From Telopea speciosissima (lineage: Eukaryota; Streptophyta; Magnoliopsida; Proteales; Proteaceae), in the NCBI RefSeq assembly GCF_018873765.1, contig NC_057921.1, forward strand, positions 68,933,557 through 68,997,556: 64,000 nt of DNA. Reading direction: 5' to 3'. Of this stretch, positions 44,216 to 60,996 are shown piece after piece (the first letter of the stretch is position 1; each line of letters opens with the position of its first letter). The position numbers and the translations under genes are program-made. The notes under the pieces were generated by a model. It searched no databases. It worked only from the letters and a program-made list of their open reading frames with translations, and was not told the DNA's origin.

Positions 44216-46480
44216 CAACCTGATGTACATTGGTTATTTGTAGCTATCTATAAATGCTTCATGGAGGTAATGAAAACTCTCTCTCTCATATTCAAGATTG
44301 TGTTAACGTCCGCTGACTCCCAGCCTGATTAAAATTTTGTCTTTCAACTAATCATAGAAGAACCATCTTCACTGTGTGCTTTATTTTAGTTATCAAGGTG
44401 GCTTATTCATCTTATGTAGATAGAACTTTTTCTCACTTGGAAAGTATAATGGCTAGTAGTGCAAGGAGTATAATGCATCTAATTGTGAGATGATTAAATC
44501 ACAATCTTTAACAAGCTCTTTAGATATGGAAGTAAAACAAAGTGCACTTTGCAGACTTGCAATTCCACTGGAACTGAAATTTTGTCTCCTATATTAATAT
44601 CTGAACATTATTTGGAGGATTTCCAAGGGCATATTAATCAGTTGAAGTACTACATTATGTGATGAATAACCATCCCAGAAATGGGAGGACTTTGTTCTTT
44701 GTTGTAACTGATTAATTTTTGTATCTACTCGTATGTTAACAAAGTGAACATCAGAAGTTTGTAAACATTTGAAAGCTACAAGAAAATATAGAAGTTAAAA
44801 CAGTTTGAAACACATACAAACACATATATATAAATGTGCGCCGTTGCTGAATCAATAAAGCTGTTGAGGATCTTAGACTGAGTGGCCAAGTTTTCAAAGG
44901 CAACACCAAATCCTAAAATTTCTAAACTGTTCCTAGCTCGACATTATTCATCATTTAAAAGGATCAGATGTTCTAGTAATACCTCCATGGGAGGGACAGT
45001 TCTAATCCCTCCCTCCTAAACTTGTTGGGTTCCTTATCCTACCATTTCCACACATTTGTTGGTAATCATGTAAGGGAAAATAGTTTAAAAATGTGAGTAA
45101 AATGAAGGAAATAAAGAGTAGGAATCAAACTTGTAGTCAAAATCTTGGAGGAGTGGTGTTTGATTTGTTGCATCCTCAGTTTTTCACTGAAACACAACTT
45201 GGGGTCTTGAAATCCATTGAAAGTGGAGTTATGTTTGGATGGGATTTTGTAGGTACCACTTTGGGAAGAATTGAAGCAAAAACCCTTATAGTTTCTTTTT
45301 TGTAAGTCTATGAGATCGATTTTTTGATTAGCTTCTTTGGAATTAAAAGGGTCCTGTTTCATCACAAGATACAATAGCATCGGTTTAAGGTATTAACCAG
45401 TCACCACAAGGACCAAACTGATCTTGTGATAATAGGAAACTTCGGAAGGTGCTTAAGTGGCAACATAGGTAATTTTTTAAAATAATTGGGTAGCATTCTG
45501 ATTTACATTTAAAATTTGGGATTATAGATAAGTGTCCTCTATTTCTATAGTTTTATAAATATCCTCTGTTTCTATAATTTTATTTCTGTATATATGTCCT
45601 CTACATATTCTTTTCCTGGTTGGTATATAATTACTATTGCATGCATATTCATAGTTGACAATCTATCAGCCAGAAAGAGTAATAATGACTCAGAAAATAT
45701 GAATGAAATAAACAATAATCATTTTATGGTTTTCTTAATCATATAGTAATACAGTAACATATTTTTGGATTTAGTGTCAATGAGAAATGGAGCCTATCAT
45801 CAATTAAGCATAGAAATTTAAAATAAGAGGGGGAAAATCATCTTGACTGTTGTTGGCCTTCAGTAAGATTTTGGGATGGCCACATTGTTTCCCCTGATGA
45901 GCAAGGAACTATTATTTTTTGAGTTCTTATCTAATTTTGACTGCACACCTGTTAGCCAAGACTAGCATTTGTAGTGGCATCAATTCCAGTGTAAGCCGAA
46001 TCAACATTTTCTATTAATGACGTCCCCACGTTAATATTATCATCAATAGTGCTTTCAGAAGTAGCTTCAGTAATCTGGATATGAACAAGAAAGAATCCTT
46101 TATTGTACCTGCTTTGCTTTTAGGACTATGATCATCGCTAAGCTTCCCTCATTAGGCAGACGGTGTTCTCATTTCTGACCACTTAAACTCTTCCATCCTG
46201 GTCACCAGAGGCTAACAATACTTCCTGGTGCACAGCAAGAGACTCCTGTGGTTTCACTCCTGTGCAAATCAAAATATTCAGATAAATACCCAAAAATACT
46301 TGAGTAAGAAGATATATTTCTAGTAACCTCTTTTTTGGTTCAACTCTAAATAGTCAAGTTTTACACGGAATAGTGATTAGAGATCTTCCTGTTGCTAACT
46401 TGCACTAGGATTATGGAGACGGACACCAGTTCCAACAAACATTCATAAAGACGAAAAAAGAACCTATGAACCTTTTACTC
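44216..46480. other. Spacer, no supported gene
   Basis: The region is AT-rich. The first few hundred bases are probably the 3' UTR of the gene ending at 44215. Short open frames around 45.1-45.4 kb on both strands have no recognised content or splice support. Nothing else is seen. Confidence 0.4.
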
Positions 46481-46637
46481 AAAAAGGGGCATACCTAGTG
46501 CACAAGGCTCCCACCACTGCAGGGTCTGGGGAGGGTCATACTGTGTGCAGCCTTAACCCCACTTCTGCAGAGAGGCTGTATTCTGACTCGATCCCGTGAC
46601 CACTTGGCCACAATCGAGCAACCTTACCGTTGCACCA
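46481..46637 (-). mobile_element. Au SINE
   Basis: On the minus strand the copy runs from GGTGCAACGGTAAGGTTGCTC through the B-box-like GGGATCGAGTC, GCCTCTCTGCAGAAG and GACCCTCCCCAGACCC to GGAGCCTTGTGCACTAGG and a short T-run. It is the most complete of the three Au copies in the window and retains both tRNA-like promoter boxes. It lies 0.13 kb from the STR14-like pseudogene. A target duplication is not obvious. Confidence 0.85.
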
Positions 46638-46769
46638 AAAAACTCAGTTGCAGATAAATTGTTGATCGTAAACATGAAAAGGCAATTCGCGAGAGAAAAA
46701 ATTATAGATGCATACATACCAGAGGTGGAATCCTAAGAACAAACTTAGATTGTTATAGAAATAACATAA

Positions 46770-47060
46770 CTGCAGCTTACTTCGTATAAACTCATGGTGT
46801 TCTTCTGTCTCAGCAAAGATGCCAGATAGTGCAAATGCAGCATGCCTAGCAATATCCTAAGCTGTCCATTCTTTTGTGAGTCTAAGATCTGCAAATTGAT
46901 GGCTCCAGGTGGATGAGCCAACATATAAGAGGAATCGTTTGTCAAGAGATAAGAGGACTTAACTTACCTCTTTGAATTCTTCCTCAGGGTGGACATCAAG
47001 GATAACAAAGTTGTTTTCATTCTGAAGGTGCAAGGCTTCTTTTACATCCACACAGCATAC
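46770..47060 (-). pseudogene. STR14-like plastid rhodanese, broken
   Basis: On the minus strand, exon 46968-47060 reads DVKEALHLQNENNFVILDVH then PEEEFKE and ends at a GTAAG donor. Further on (about 46922-46775) come AHPPGAIN, then KEWTA and DIARHAAFALSGIFAETEE. The order and wording match the rhodanese domain of plant STR14 proteins (At4g27700 type: NFVILDVRPEAE, GHPPGAIN, REWTAWDIAR). The second part is broken: a one-base shift falls after GAINLQ, the Trp of EWTAWDIAR is a TAG stop, and no AG acceptor is visible before AHPPGAIN. The C-terminal exons (expected LPEGQQSRSL region) were not found. The intact gene must lie elsewhere. Confidence 0.8.
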
Positions 47061-48892
47061 CTGCAGTGTAGTAGTTTTTCAGTATGAACTATGAAGCCTA
47101 ACATGTCACATGAAAGGCAACAAGGTACTAGCATCCCATGGTATTGTCACAGGTATAGAAGTAGTGAATTTTTGTTATAGTTAATTGGCTTGGAGGCAGC
47201 TGGCTTGGCCAAGTAAGAAATGCAGATTACAGTGAATTTGAATTTGTGTATCTTTCCGTTAAAAAGTAATAAACTTACATATGACTTCGGGAAAGTAAGA
47301 TCTTTTTTAAAGAAACTATGGGATGGGGTTTAAATGGCTAGTGCTTGTGTTTTCATGTATAGAAACAGTGGAGGTGTTCTTTAATGTCTTCGTAATCTTT
47401 CTTTATGTGTGGATGCTGCGGTGAATCAACTAGGATTAACCTACTTACAGAAGGGTAATATTTCTCACTTCTCACTGCTTTCTTTACAGAGAAATTTTCG
47501 AGGAAGTAAGAAGATGGTTTCCATGACAGAAGTCATACTGGAATGAACTCACGGTTATTGCAATTAATTCGACATCCAGAATTTTCATGTGTTTGACGGA
47601 ATGTCAGTTGATGAACTACATTTCAACTGAGCGATATGAAACAAGAAGCAGTGAAGTTGCGTGCACGTCATTGGTTCTACCTACAGCAGTTGGGAGGCTT
47701 AATTTTGGAGATTTGAGACTAATTTAGATGGAGGAAAGTATATTGTTGTATCTAAATCTGAAATATGATATGTGGCCGATCTTGACCATTTTCTAGATAT
47801 CCATACAGTCAAGATTGCTATATCACCCTTCCTCCTGGTAAAACATGGTGTCCGTCTAGAGATACAGTCATCTTGTTGGACGAGAAATCTTCTACTAAGT
47901 CGGACATCAATCTCTTTGTATGTTAAACAGTACTAGTACAGATGTTACCAGTTCTAGTTGTGGAGCATACAAAACACCCTAATATATAAAAATAGAGTAA
48001 TCATCAGAAGCTAAAACGTAATGGAGTGTAGTACCCTTTTCTGAAGTAGATATATATGTTTGGTTTTCCAATCTTCTCCATCTGCAATCATGAACCAGAT
48101 AAAAATGTTCCCTCTATTTTTTTTTTTCAAGGGACATGAGGATATAAACATCAGAAGTTCTCAATGATAGAAAATTAACAGAACAAGCTTGTGGTTTTAA
48201 AAAACAACTAAATCAAGAAGTACCAAAATTTGGGGGCTGCGAAACCAATCTCAAGCTCGGTGGCAGCACTCTGGATTGTCAACGTCTAAGACAGAGCCAG
48301 AAAACAATCTTATGCTGGACGAAGAAAGAATCAAATTTAGGGGCTGAGAAGTGCGCGGTGGAACAGAGGATGGTGGGGCTGGGCAGGGTAGAAGGGAAGG
48401 GATGGGCGGGGTGGTGGGGTGATTTGGGTTGCTGCAGGGGGTGGGGGTGGGGGTGGGGGTGGGGGTGGCGGTGGCGGGTGGGGTTTCTCGAAGAAGAAGA
48501 AGAAGAGGGGCAGGTGGAGGAGGAGGAAGAAGACGAAGAACGCAAGGGGTGGGGAAGGGTGGTTTGCAGGAATAATGACGAGGAGGTTGGGACTTGCCTT
48601 TCTAATTAGAGGAGGAAATGACTCCTCTACCCTAAACTTTGAGACTTTATAAGCATATGGCCATTAAAGTTCTGAAAAAATGACTAAAAATGATTTTTGG
48701 CCAAAATCCAGGTCTCAACTTTATTATGGTTTTTTATTATTTTGATGTTTTATAAATAGAAATAGGGTCCATAAATTGTACCAAACACTTGTATAAACGT
48801 TTATGTGTCAGAAAATGAAAATGAAAAGTAATATCAAAGAGAACCTTAGAAATTGCAATAAAGGAGGAAGTTTTCTCTCTTCATCCAAGGTA
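47061..48892. other. Spacer with low-complexity GC-rich block
   Basis: From 47.1 to 48.25 kb nothing is supported. At about 48280-48600 the sequence becomes GC-rich and low-complexity, with a G-run block and GAAGAA repeats. In the minus direction it would encode S/P/H/T-rich peptide resembling a transit peptide. It may be the former 5' exon of the rhodanese pseudogene, but no splice link could be shown. Confidence 0.35.
48437..48483 (+). repeat. (GGGGGT)n tract, G-quadruplex-capable
   Basis: GGGGGTGGGGGTGGGGG repeats about five times and then decays to GGTGGCGGTGGCGGG. It contains more than four G-runs with one-base loops, the strongest form of quadruplex consensus. On the minus strand it would encode His-Pro or Thr-Pro repeats. 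Confidence 0.85.
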
Positions 48893-48900
48893 AGGGAGTC

Positions 48901-49468
48901 AATCGGGCGGTTCGATCCAGCGGGGGCCCTCTACAAGGATTCTTGAGATCTGGGGAGAGGAAAGAAGATTATAGACCTGTCCAGAGACAGAGAAAAGTCA
49001 AAATCAGATAATGATCTGAGAAAAGGAGGATAAGAAAGACAGGACAGTTAGTTTCACAATCCGGGTTCGGGATATGGATGGAATCGAGAGGGACGAAAGA
49101 GTCCGGTTTCAGAGGCTTGATCAACTTTGTAATCATGGATCATCAACAAATTGTTCGGGGTGTGAGTTTTAGGGGAAACGAAACTGAACCAATAAGGACT
49201 TTTTGGTTTTGGCTCGGTTTGGTTTGAAACCCGGGTATAGATTGCTTTGGGTAGGGATTGGGTAGAGTTATAAGGGTTTGTGGGTTGTTTTTGGTGTTCA
49301 GTTCGGGTTCAGCCCTATCGGACGGGGCCAATCTATGACCCATCAAATAGCCCGATACGAGCTGAAACTGAACTATGCTCTAACCCGTAAATCAAAGACA
49401 AATCGATAAGGCCTCGGTTCGGTTTGGATCGAGTTGAGCTGGTCCGGTTTAGGTTTTTGACACCCTCA
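48901..49468. mobile_element. Non-autonomous hAT-type element with 8-bp TSD
   Basis: The 568-bp element starts TAAGGGAGTCAA and ends TTGACACCCTCA, whose reverse complement is TGAGGGTGTCAA. It is bounded by the same 8 bases, ATCCAAGG, at 48893-48900 and 49469-49476. The ends (A/GGGGTGTCAA) and 8-bp duplication are those of the hAT superfamily. No transposase is encoded; internal sequence is rich in GGTTCGG/CCGGTTT words. Confidence 0.85.
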
Positions 49469-49611
49469 ATCCAAGGTGATGTGATCTTATGATTTGATTC
49501 TTGGAACATGGTTTTAAAATTTGGAATTGGATAATTTGGATTGACCGATCTAATTCCAAAGTCTAGGTTAGGACAACTTTGGGCTTATGGGAATCAGTCA
49601 AGACTCAAGAC

Positions 49612-50318
49612 TAGGAGTGTCAATTCCAGGCCCGGCCTGGCAGGTCCAACCAAGCCCGGCCTGATTACTAAATGAGGTTGGGCTTCAGCCCAACATGTTA
49701 AACAACCGGGTGGTCCTGGTGTGGGTTCCTAACCCGTTGGGCGTCTGATCGATTCTAGGCCCGACCTAACCTGCCGGTTACAGTCCGACCCTTTAATATT
49801 ATAGGGCCCACCATTTGTGCAAGTAATTGCTTTAGTAAGGATACAAATGGGATTACAATAATGTGGGGGCCACTACTTTCACACCCAAAATCAACAACAC
49901 TTCAAAAAATGGGTAAAGAAGTGTACAATGCATAAAAAATTAAAAATCGGTGAAGTAATGGTGGGGTGTGGGGCCCACTCATGGAATCTCATTTTGTCTT
50001 CTAGTGTGGGTTTTTTTTTGGGTGGGGGGGGGTAACCAAAGGACTTTTTTTTTTTTTTGTTTCCTGATTTTTCAATAAAATTATTTTTTTCTGCGGCTAA
50101 CCCAATCCTTTAGGTTGCACCGTTTAAAGACTATCTAGATTTAAATAGGCTTATAGCCCGTTAAGCCCCAGTTAAGACCCGATTATAGCCCAACCCGACC
50201 AAAACCGTTTAGGTTCTGTCCAATTATCTAACAGGCGATCACAGTGCATGCTTCAAGTTTGGTTCAGCCTGGTTAGGCTTGACCGAGACCAACCGAGCCC
50301 GGCTAGTTGACACCCCTA
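49612..50318. mobile_element. Non-autonomous hAT-type element, second copy
   Basis: The 707-bp element starts TAGGAGTGTCAA and ends TTGACACCCCTA, near-perfect inverse ends. Flanks CTCAAGAC (49604-49611) and GTCAAGAC (50319-50326) match in 7 of 8 bases. Subterminal GGCCCGGCCTGG / CCGAGCCCGGC words mirror each other. No transposase is present. It lies only 143 bp from the first hAT-type element. An internal T/G-rich tract with runs of G and T lies at about 50010-50060. Confidence 0.85.
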
Positions 50319-50326
50319 GTCAAGAC

Positions 50327-52027
50327 TGATCTGGATGCTGGATTGAGGATTGAATTTTCTTCCAAAGTCTGTCTTGGATGGTGAATTGTATCATTCAAGT
50401 CCCATCTCCTATTTTACTAGGTTGAAAGTATTCTTCCCTAGATCAATCAGAGAGTTAGATATTGTACTGCCAGACAACCCTACACTTAGAGAGCATTAAC
50501 GCCCAGTGCTTGAAATGCTTGAACTTGAATTGAAGAGAATAACAAAAAGGGATCCTTGATACTATTCATAGTGCATTACTTATTATTTACCATTTATATG
50601 TTTGTTCCTTTGGTCAAGCATTCATTCACTAGTATTTATCAATTTAGCTAGGATTTTACTGAGATACCTATGCCAAAACTGTGAAACCACGTGGTGTACA
50701 GACCTTCTATAAGCTCAATACCAAGGTATATGATTCACAGACAGACTCCTGCGGATGCCTAGGGGTGGCACTGTTGGATCTTGGAACAACAAAAACAATT
50801 ATTTACTGTTGGATCTTGGAACAACAAAAACAATTATTTCATGACAATATTATAACAGACAAACAGAGGAAGTCAATATGTCAACCAGGTCTCTACTTAA
50901 ATAATTTATGGCTGAGGATACTAAAAAACCATGAGTGTAAGAAGAAAAGGTTTTTGCAATGACCCAACCATGGAGAAATATCTCAAGGAATCCATGTGAT
51001 TGATATAGAAAGAAAAAATCCAACTTCAAAATCTGAATGTCCACCTGCCATTTTTTTTCCCTTTACAAAGTTGTCTTCCCCCCCCCCCCCCCGGGCAAAA
51101 AAAAAAAGTGTGAATACAATATTTACAAGCAGAGGAGGTAAGCATCCAGCTCTATTTATTTCCCGACAAGACTTTATCTTGGAGTTTCAATTAAGTTAAA
51201 AATCTAGAAAATGTAAACCTGTCATAAAACCATGTATTGGCAACAACTCTCCCAAAACTTTGATTCATGAGATAATGGTCCTATTGAAAATGTAAATTGA
51301 ATGACCTTTGAATGGCATCAAAATTATGCAGGACGGATTGGTCTTGATGCTTGAAAAAAAGGCCTAAAAAGCAATGAAAATAGTAGCCGTACCCAATTTA
51401 GACTTCTCAAAACTAAGGGATGCCCCAGATTAACTAAGATACAAGCCTAAACTAACAAAAGTATCTTCTTATCCCATAATAAATAAAAAAATTGAAAATA
51501 AACAACATTTGCACGATCCTACTTTACTGCGCCCCATATTTTCTTTTTATGCTCTTCAATCCCATTTGAATCCTGTGGACTAGGAAAGCTCCAATGTGTT
51601 CTCTTCTTCAATTTCTTGCTCCCCGAACCTGTCTCCCCCCCCACAAACCCCCCCCCCCTAAAAAAAAAAGGGTCAAACATTTGAAAGTTCAATCATGAAC
51701 CAGAAAATGGCAACATAATAGTTGGTGAAGGTTATTTAACGGTTTTGAATTTGATTATGAAACTATAGATTTGAGTTTCACAGTGCCCCTTCCCCCTTTT
51801 CTCAATAGATACCTGGTGGTGATTTAAATTCAGAGCTTCGGCATGGAGAGAGGGTACTTGTTCAATAGTGGATCCTAAGGTCCTAGAACTTTAAAGCTTG
51901 GGATTAAGATGATACAATACTATGATACTCATTTCCTTTCTTTATATTTAGACTGTGTATCTTCTTAACCTGGAGAATTGATCAATTCTTAGACTTGATC
52001 ATCGTTTTTTGAACCCGAACATGACAG
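50327..52027. other. Spacer upstream of the L5 exon
   Basis: No L5 exon or other gene was found. It holds an exact 35-bp tandem duplication at 50771-50840 and C/A-runs at about 51077-51106 and 51633-51671. If the L5 exon belongs to a longer gene, this would be intron. Confidence 0.4.
50771..50840 (+). repeat. Exact 35-bp tandem duplication
   Basis: The unit CTGTTGGATCTTGGAACAAC plus 15 further bases (ending TTTA) is followed directly by a second copy. The two differ only at the very end. Confidence 0.9.
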
Positions 52028-52363
52028 ATGATGTATTCTTTTTTGGATCGGCTGATAAACTTGGCACTTCCTAGGACAAGGGATTTCCAAGGTGTTAATC
52101 CCAACAGTTTTGATGGGCATGGGAATTACAGCATTGGAATTCGTGAGCAGAGTGTGTTCCCTGAAATCAGATTTGATGCCATTAGCAAGCCAAGGGGAAT
52201 GGATGTTTGCATAACTACAACAGCCAAAACAGACAAGGAAGGTCAGAAATTACTTGCTCTCATGGGAATGCCATTTAGAGAGGGTGGGGGACAAACATCA
52301 GTTATGCGCAAGAAGAAGCTGAAGGCTCATCATTTTGATTCAAAATCCAAGGGTCGGAGATAA
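52028..52363 (+). CDS. Plastid ribosomal protein L5 (uL5c), 3' exon only
   Basis: The open frame of 111 codons from an acceptor-like GACAG at 52023-52027 to TAA matches the C-terminal half of plant plastid L5: [70 protein letters not shown], and the plant-specific tail [17 protein letters not shown]. The N-terminal half (transit peptide, GIGDA and TGQKP regions) was not found anywhere upstream on this strand. The exon shows no stop or frameshift and looks conserved. It is either the last exon of a real gene with a very long intron, or a partial duplicate that is silent. Retention of a splice-acceptor-like border argues for DNA-level duplication rather than retroposition. L5 binds 5S rRNA in the 50S central protuberance. 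Confidence 0.8.
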   Translation: MMYSFLDRLINLALPRTRDFQGVNPNSFDGHGNYSIGIREQSVFPEIRFDAISKPRGMDVCITTTAKTDKEGQKLLALMGMPFREGGGQTSVMRKKKLKAHHFDSKSKGRR

Positions 52364-54398
52364 AGGTGATTAATCATGTGGCTCTTTCATCTCCCCTTGT
52401 TCGAACATTTCTTTTGCCTCTATATCATCAACAGTTAGATTCAATGATCTTTGTTCAGTGTTGTGATGAAATCATGCAGTTGTATAATCCCTTATTTTGA
52501 CATAACTGTGGTGCATCTGTCATTTGTTACATGCATATAAGAGCTTCATCGAACTGGATTCAGTTTTGTGTTTTTGTCTTCTGTATATCATCTTTGTGTT
52601 TATAAATCGCTAACTGTAGTGTTGAGCTAACATAATTGCAATACCATTTTAATGCTTGCCACTGGATGAGTAATGTTATCAGTATCCCAGGACTGTATAA
52701 TCTAATAATAGTCCGACGTTTATTTGTGGCACTGCTATGCAATTTTTTTGGTGATTGGGAGGTTAGGTATGTGGTTTTGCTTGTAAGGGATGTCAGTAAA
52801 CCTCTGGTCTAGTGTGTGTTTTTTTCACTGAGTTAATAAACTGCCCAGAATGGAAAGTCAACCAGTACAATCAAAACAAAAAATGTCTCACTGAAGTATT
52901 GAATGGTTTGAAACAAGTTTTCTTTTGAAGGACACACTTTTTGTTCTATGCCCTACATCCATGATTCGAGTCAGGAAAATGTGGCTTAACAGCTGAATGT
53001 TTCCTAAGTTCACTGCTCTGTGATCTTAATAAAATCTTGATTTCGGTGACCACAGATATTCGCAGAAATCTTGTGCCCTATAAGAGAAATTCTATGTTGG
53101 TCCATGTTGAACCTCCTGAATAGAGTGTCACATACTTGATAATCAATGTAACTCTGGATATTTGACATTACATACCACAATGCTCCTGTTTGTTTCCAGA
53201 TAAAATCCGCTTAAAGGGAAAATCATCAAATTAAAAAAAAAAATGAGATTTTACATGGCTTTTACCTAGAAACAAATTAGAGCACCAGGAGACCATTGGG
53301 TACAAGTGAATGCATTGGGTTTCATGGATTATGAAAAGCCTATTGAAAGCAGGGATTCTGCTGAATACCCAAGTTGAGTCTTGAGCTATAGTGTTTGGGC
53401 GGAGATTAGTGTCGTCTCCTGTGGTTGCTAGAATTGCTTTTCAGAATTTGATGGTAGAGGGAAAGACTCCCCCCCGACTCTGATGAACTTGATGATATCA
53501 AAGAGGGGTTTTGAAGCTCCCTTTTTGATAGCAGGCCCATATCGTTGTCGAATTCTCTCTGAGGAAACCCTCCCTACGCTGGATATGCAGCGAGAGTCTC
53601 CTCGTGGGAGATCTGGGAGACCAATACGAGAGAGGGAGAGGGAGGCACTACCAACTACCAAGGGCATAATACATGAGGTGGTGGTGAGTGGCAGGTTAGT
53701 CCAAAGATAATTTGGTTACTTTGGTCAATCTCCATTCAGTTGCATGGGATTTTGGTTTCAGGATTAAGGTCAAAGATCCAAATTTACTAATAAAAAAATT
53801 TAAAAATTTGTAAACCCAATCATATGAGGCACTCTTTCCTGTGCACCCATTGGCTTATTGTTAGTAATGCTAATATACTGGGCTGCAGGATTATTCGTCT
53901 CCAATTTTAAATTTAAGATACCAGAGGCACTGAAGAGGAAGAAGATGAAGAAAGCTGACTTCCATTTTCAAGGTTGAGGAACCAAAGAGGAAGAAAATGA
54001 AGAAATATGTATGCTGAATTGTAATCTTTTCGGATCTTTTTCTTTTTTGGTTCTTGTAACAGACTGTCAAGAGAAAGACCATGAGTAGTCGTTGGACCCA
54101 ATAAATAAGTTCTTTTTGTTTTATTCTTTTTTATAGTACCATGAAGTGGTTTTTCTTTTTATTGGGATAGAAATGGTAAGATGGAAGACAAGCAATGGAT
54201 GATTGGTAATGAAAATATACTTATAAAGTTAGAGAGCTAACTGGCTGATGATTTATTCAAAACTGTAGATGAAATTTCCTGGAGATCGGACTCTAAATGA
54301 AAGAAAAACAATGAACTAGCGGGGCAAAGAAGAAACTAAGAATTTTTCTCTTTTAATATTTTAACCACAGCTATGTCATGTTAAACCACACTTAAGCT
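52364..54398. other. Convergent spacer between L5 exon and MDAR
   Basis: It holds the L5 3' flank and the 3' flank of the minus-strand MDAR gene. A 75-codon open frame near 53483-53710 (plus) is rich in arginine and GAGAGA-type sequence and was not accepted. No repeats with clear ends were seen. Confidence 0.4.
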
Positions 54399-59901
<5,503 letters not shown>

Positions 59902-60486
59902 CAGTTTTCTAACTGTAACTCAGTGGAAAAACAAATTAAGCGACACAGAAATACAAAATCTGAAGAACAATATCGATTTACGCTCTTCTACTTTGATGAA
60001 GTCGGACCTGAATACATCGAACTCTGATCTTTTTCTACTTTTCTTTTTAAATTCCTCCTCCTCTGAATCTTTGGAATATTTAAATGTGATTATTGGCTCT
60101 TAAAGCTATACGAAGAATTAAAAATTGTACAGTAGCTACTTAGCTATCGCCAAATCATCAATGGCGAATAGAAAAAGACATTACGAAGTCGGCCATTTTT
60201 TTTTGTCCGTGATTTCTGCAACGATACACCGATTGGAACTGGAAGTTTTTTTTTTGGTAAAATTGGAACTGGAAGTTGCAGAAAGGAAACGCTGCGTTTC
60301 GTTTTGGTTTTTTCTTCGCCCGAAGAAAAATGACAAAAGATGGAGAGACGTCTTCGACAGCCACGTGTATAGGCAATTTTACATAACTCAATAAAGACAC
60401 ATTAGGTCCATTCAAACCGACAGTTTATAACCAACAACCAAAACGGAAGTGAACCAAGTGGGTATCAGTTTTCGTAACAAAAAAAA
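59902..60486 (-). promoter_or_regulatory. MDAR upstream region
   Basis: This is the 5' flank of the MDAR gene, read on the minus strand. It contains a short near-duplicate (TTGGAACTGGAAGTT at about 60234 and 60265) and AT-rich sequence near 60060-60125. No TATA box or named element could be assigned with confidence. The tandem SINE-like units begin about 600 bp upstream of the ATG. Confidence 0.4.
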
Positions 60487-60499
60487 ATTGAACAAAATT

Positions 60500-60736
60500 A
60501 ACCTCAGGGGGTTAGCGTAACTAGCTTGGAGGGAACATGAGACTCCGTCTCAGGAAGCGAGATCTCATGATCAAACCTTTGCCACTTTATAATTTCTTGG
60601 GATACCTACCTGAGGCTCACTAGGGCCTAGAAGCTCCCGGTTCCTATATGGTGCGGGGGTCATGTACGAGCCCAGGGGGATTTTGTCGGCCTAAAGTCGG
60701 ACACCCTTCCTGTCTCCCAAAAAAAAAAAAAAAAAA
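60500..60736 (+). mobile_element. SINE-like unit 1 with poly(A) tail
   Basis: The unit begins about CTCAGGGGGTTAGCGTAACT (A-box-like GTTAGCGTAACTAGCTTGG), has a B-box-like GATCTCATGATCAAACC about 45 bp later, and ends in a 17-A tail. It is preceded and followed by ATTGAACAAAATT (60487-60499 and 60737-60749). This is the layout of a tRNA-derived SINE. The body continues with GAAGCTCCCGGTTCCTATATG. Confidence 0.7.
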
Positions 60737-60749
60737 TTGAACAAAATTA

Positions 60750-60983
60750 ACCTCATGGGGTTAGCGTAACTAGCTTGGAGGGGACATGAGACTCCGTCTC
60801 AGGAAGCGAGATCTCATGATCAAACCTTTGCCACTGTATAATTTCTTGGGATACTTGCCTGAGACTCACTAGGGCCTAGAAGCTCCCGGTTCCTATATGG
60901 TGCGGGGGTCATGTACGAGCCCAGGGGGGATTTCATCAGCCTAAAGTCGGACACCCCTCCTGTCTCCCAAAAAAAAAAAAAAA
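60750..60983 (+). mobile_element. SINE-like unit 2, tandem to unit 1
   Basis: This is a nearly identical copy of 60500-60736 in the same orientation, with its own A-tail and followed by a third ATTGAACAAAATT (60984-60996). Only a handful of base differences are visible between the units, so the doubling is recent. The repeat period is 247-250 bp. Confidence 0.75.
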
Positions 60984-60996
60984 ATTGAACAAAATT

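Noticed and set aside
46131-46290. Minus-strand peptide with an ASGDQDGRV string after an AG acceptor, WD40-like
   Set aside because: It ends at a stop at once, no second repeat or matching exon exists, and the resemblance rests on a few residues.
48279-48609. Open frames on both strands rich in Ser/His/Pro or Gly
   Set aside because: They arise from low-complexity (GGGGGT)n and GAAGAA repeats. A transit-peptide role for the minus-strand frame is imaginable but no splice link was found.
53428-53710. Arginine-rich open frames near 53.5 kb
   Set aside because: They are driven by GAGAGA-type sequence; no homologous content recognised.
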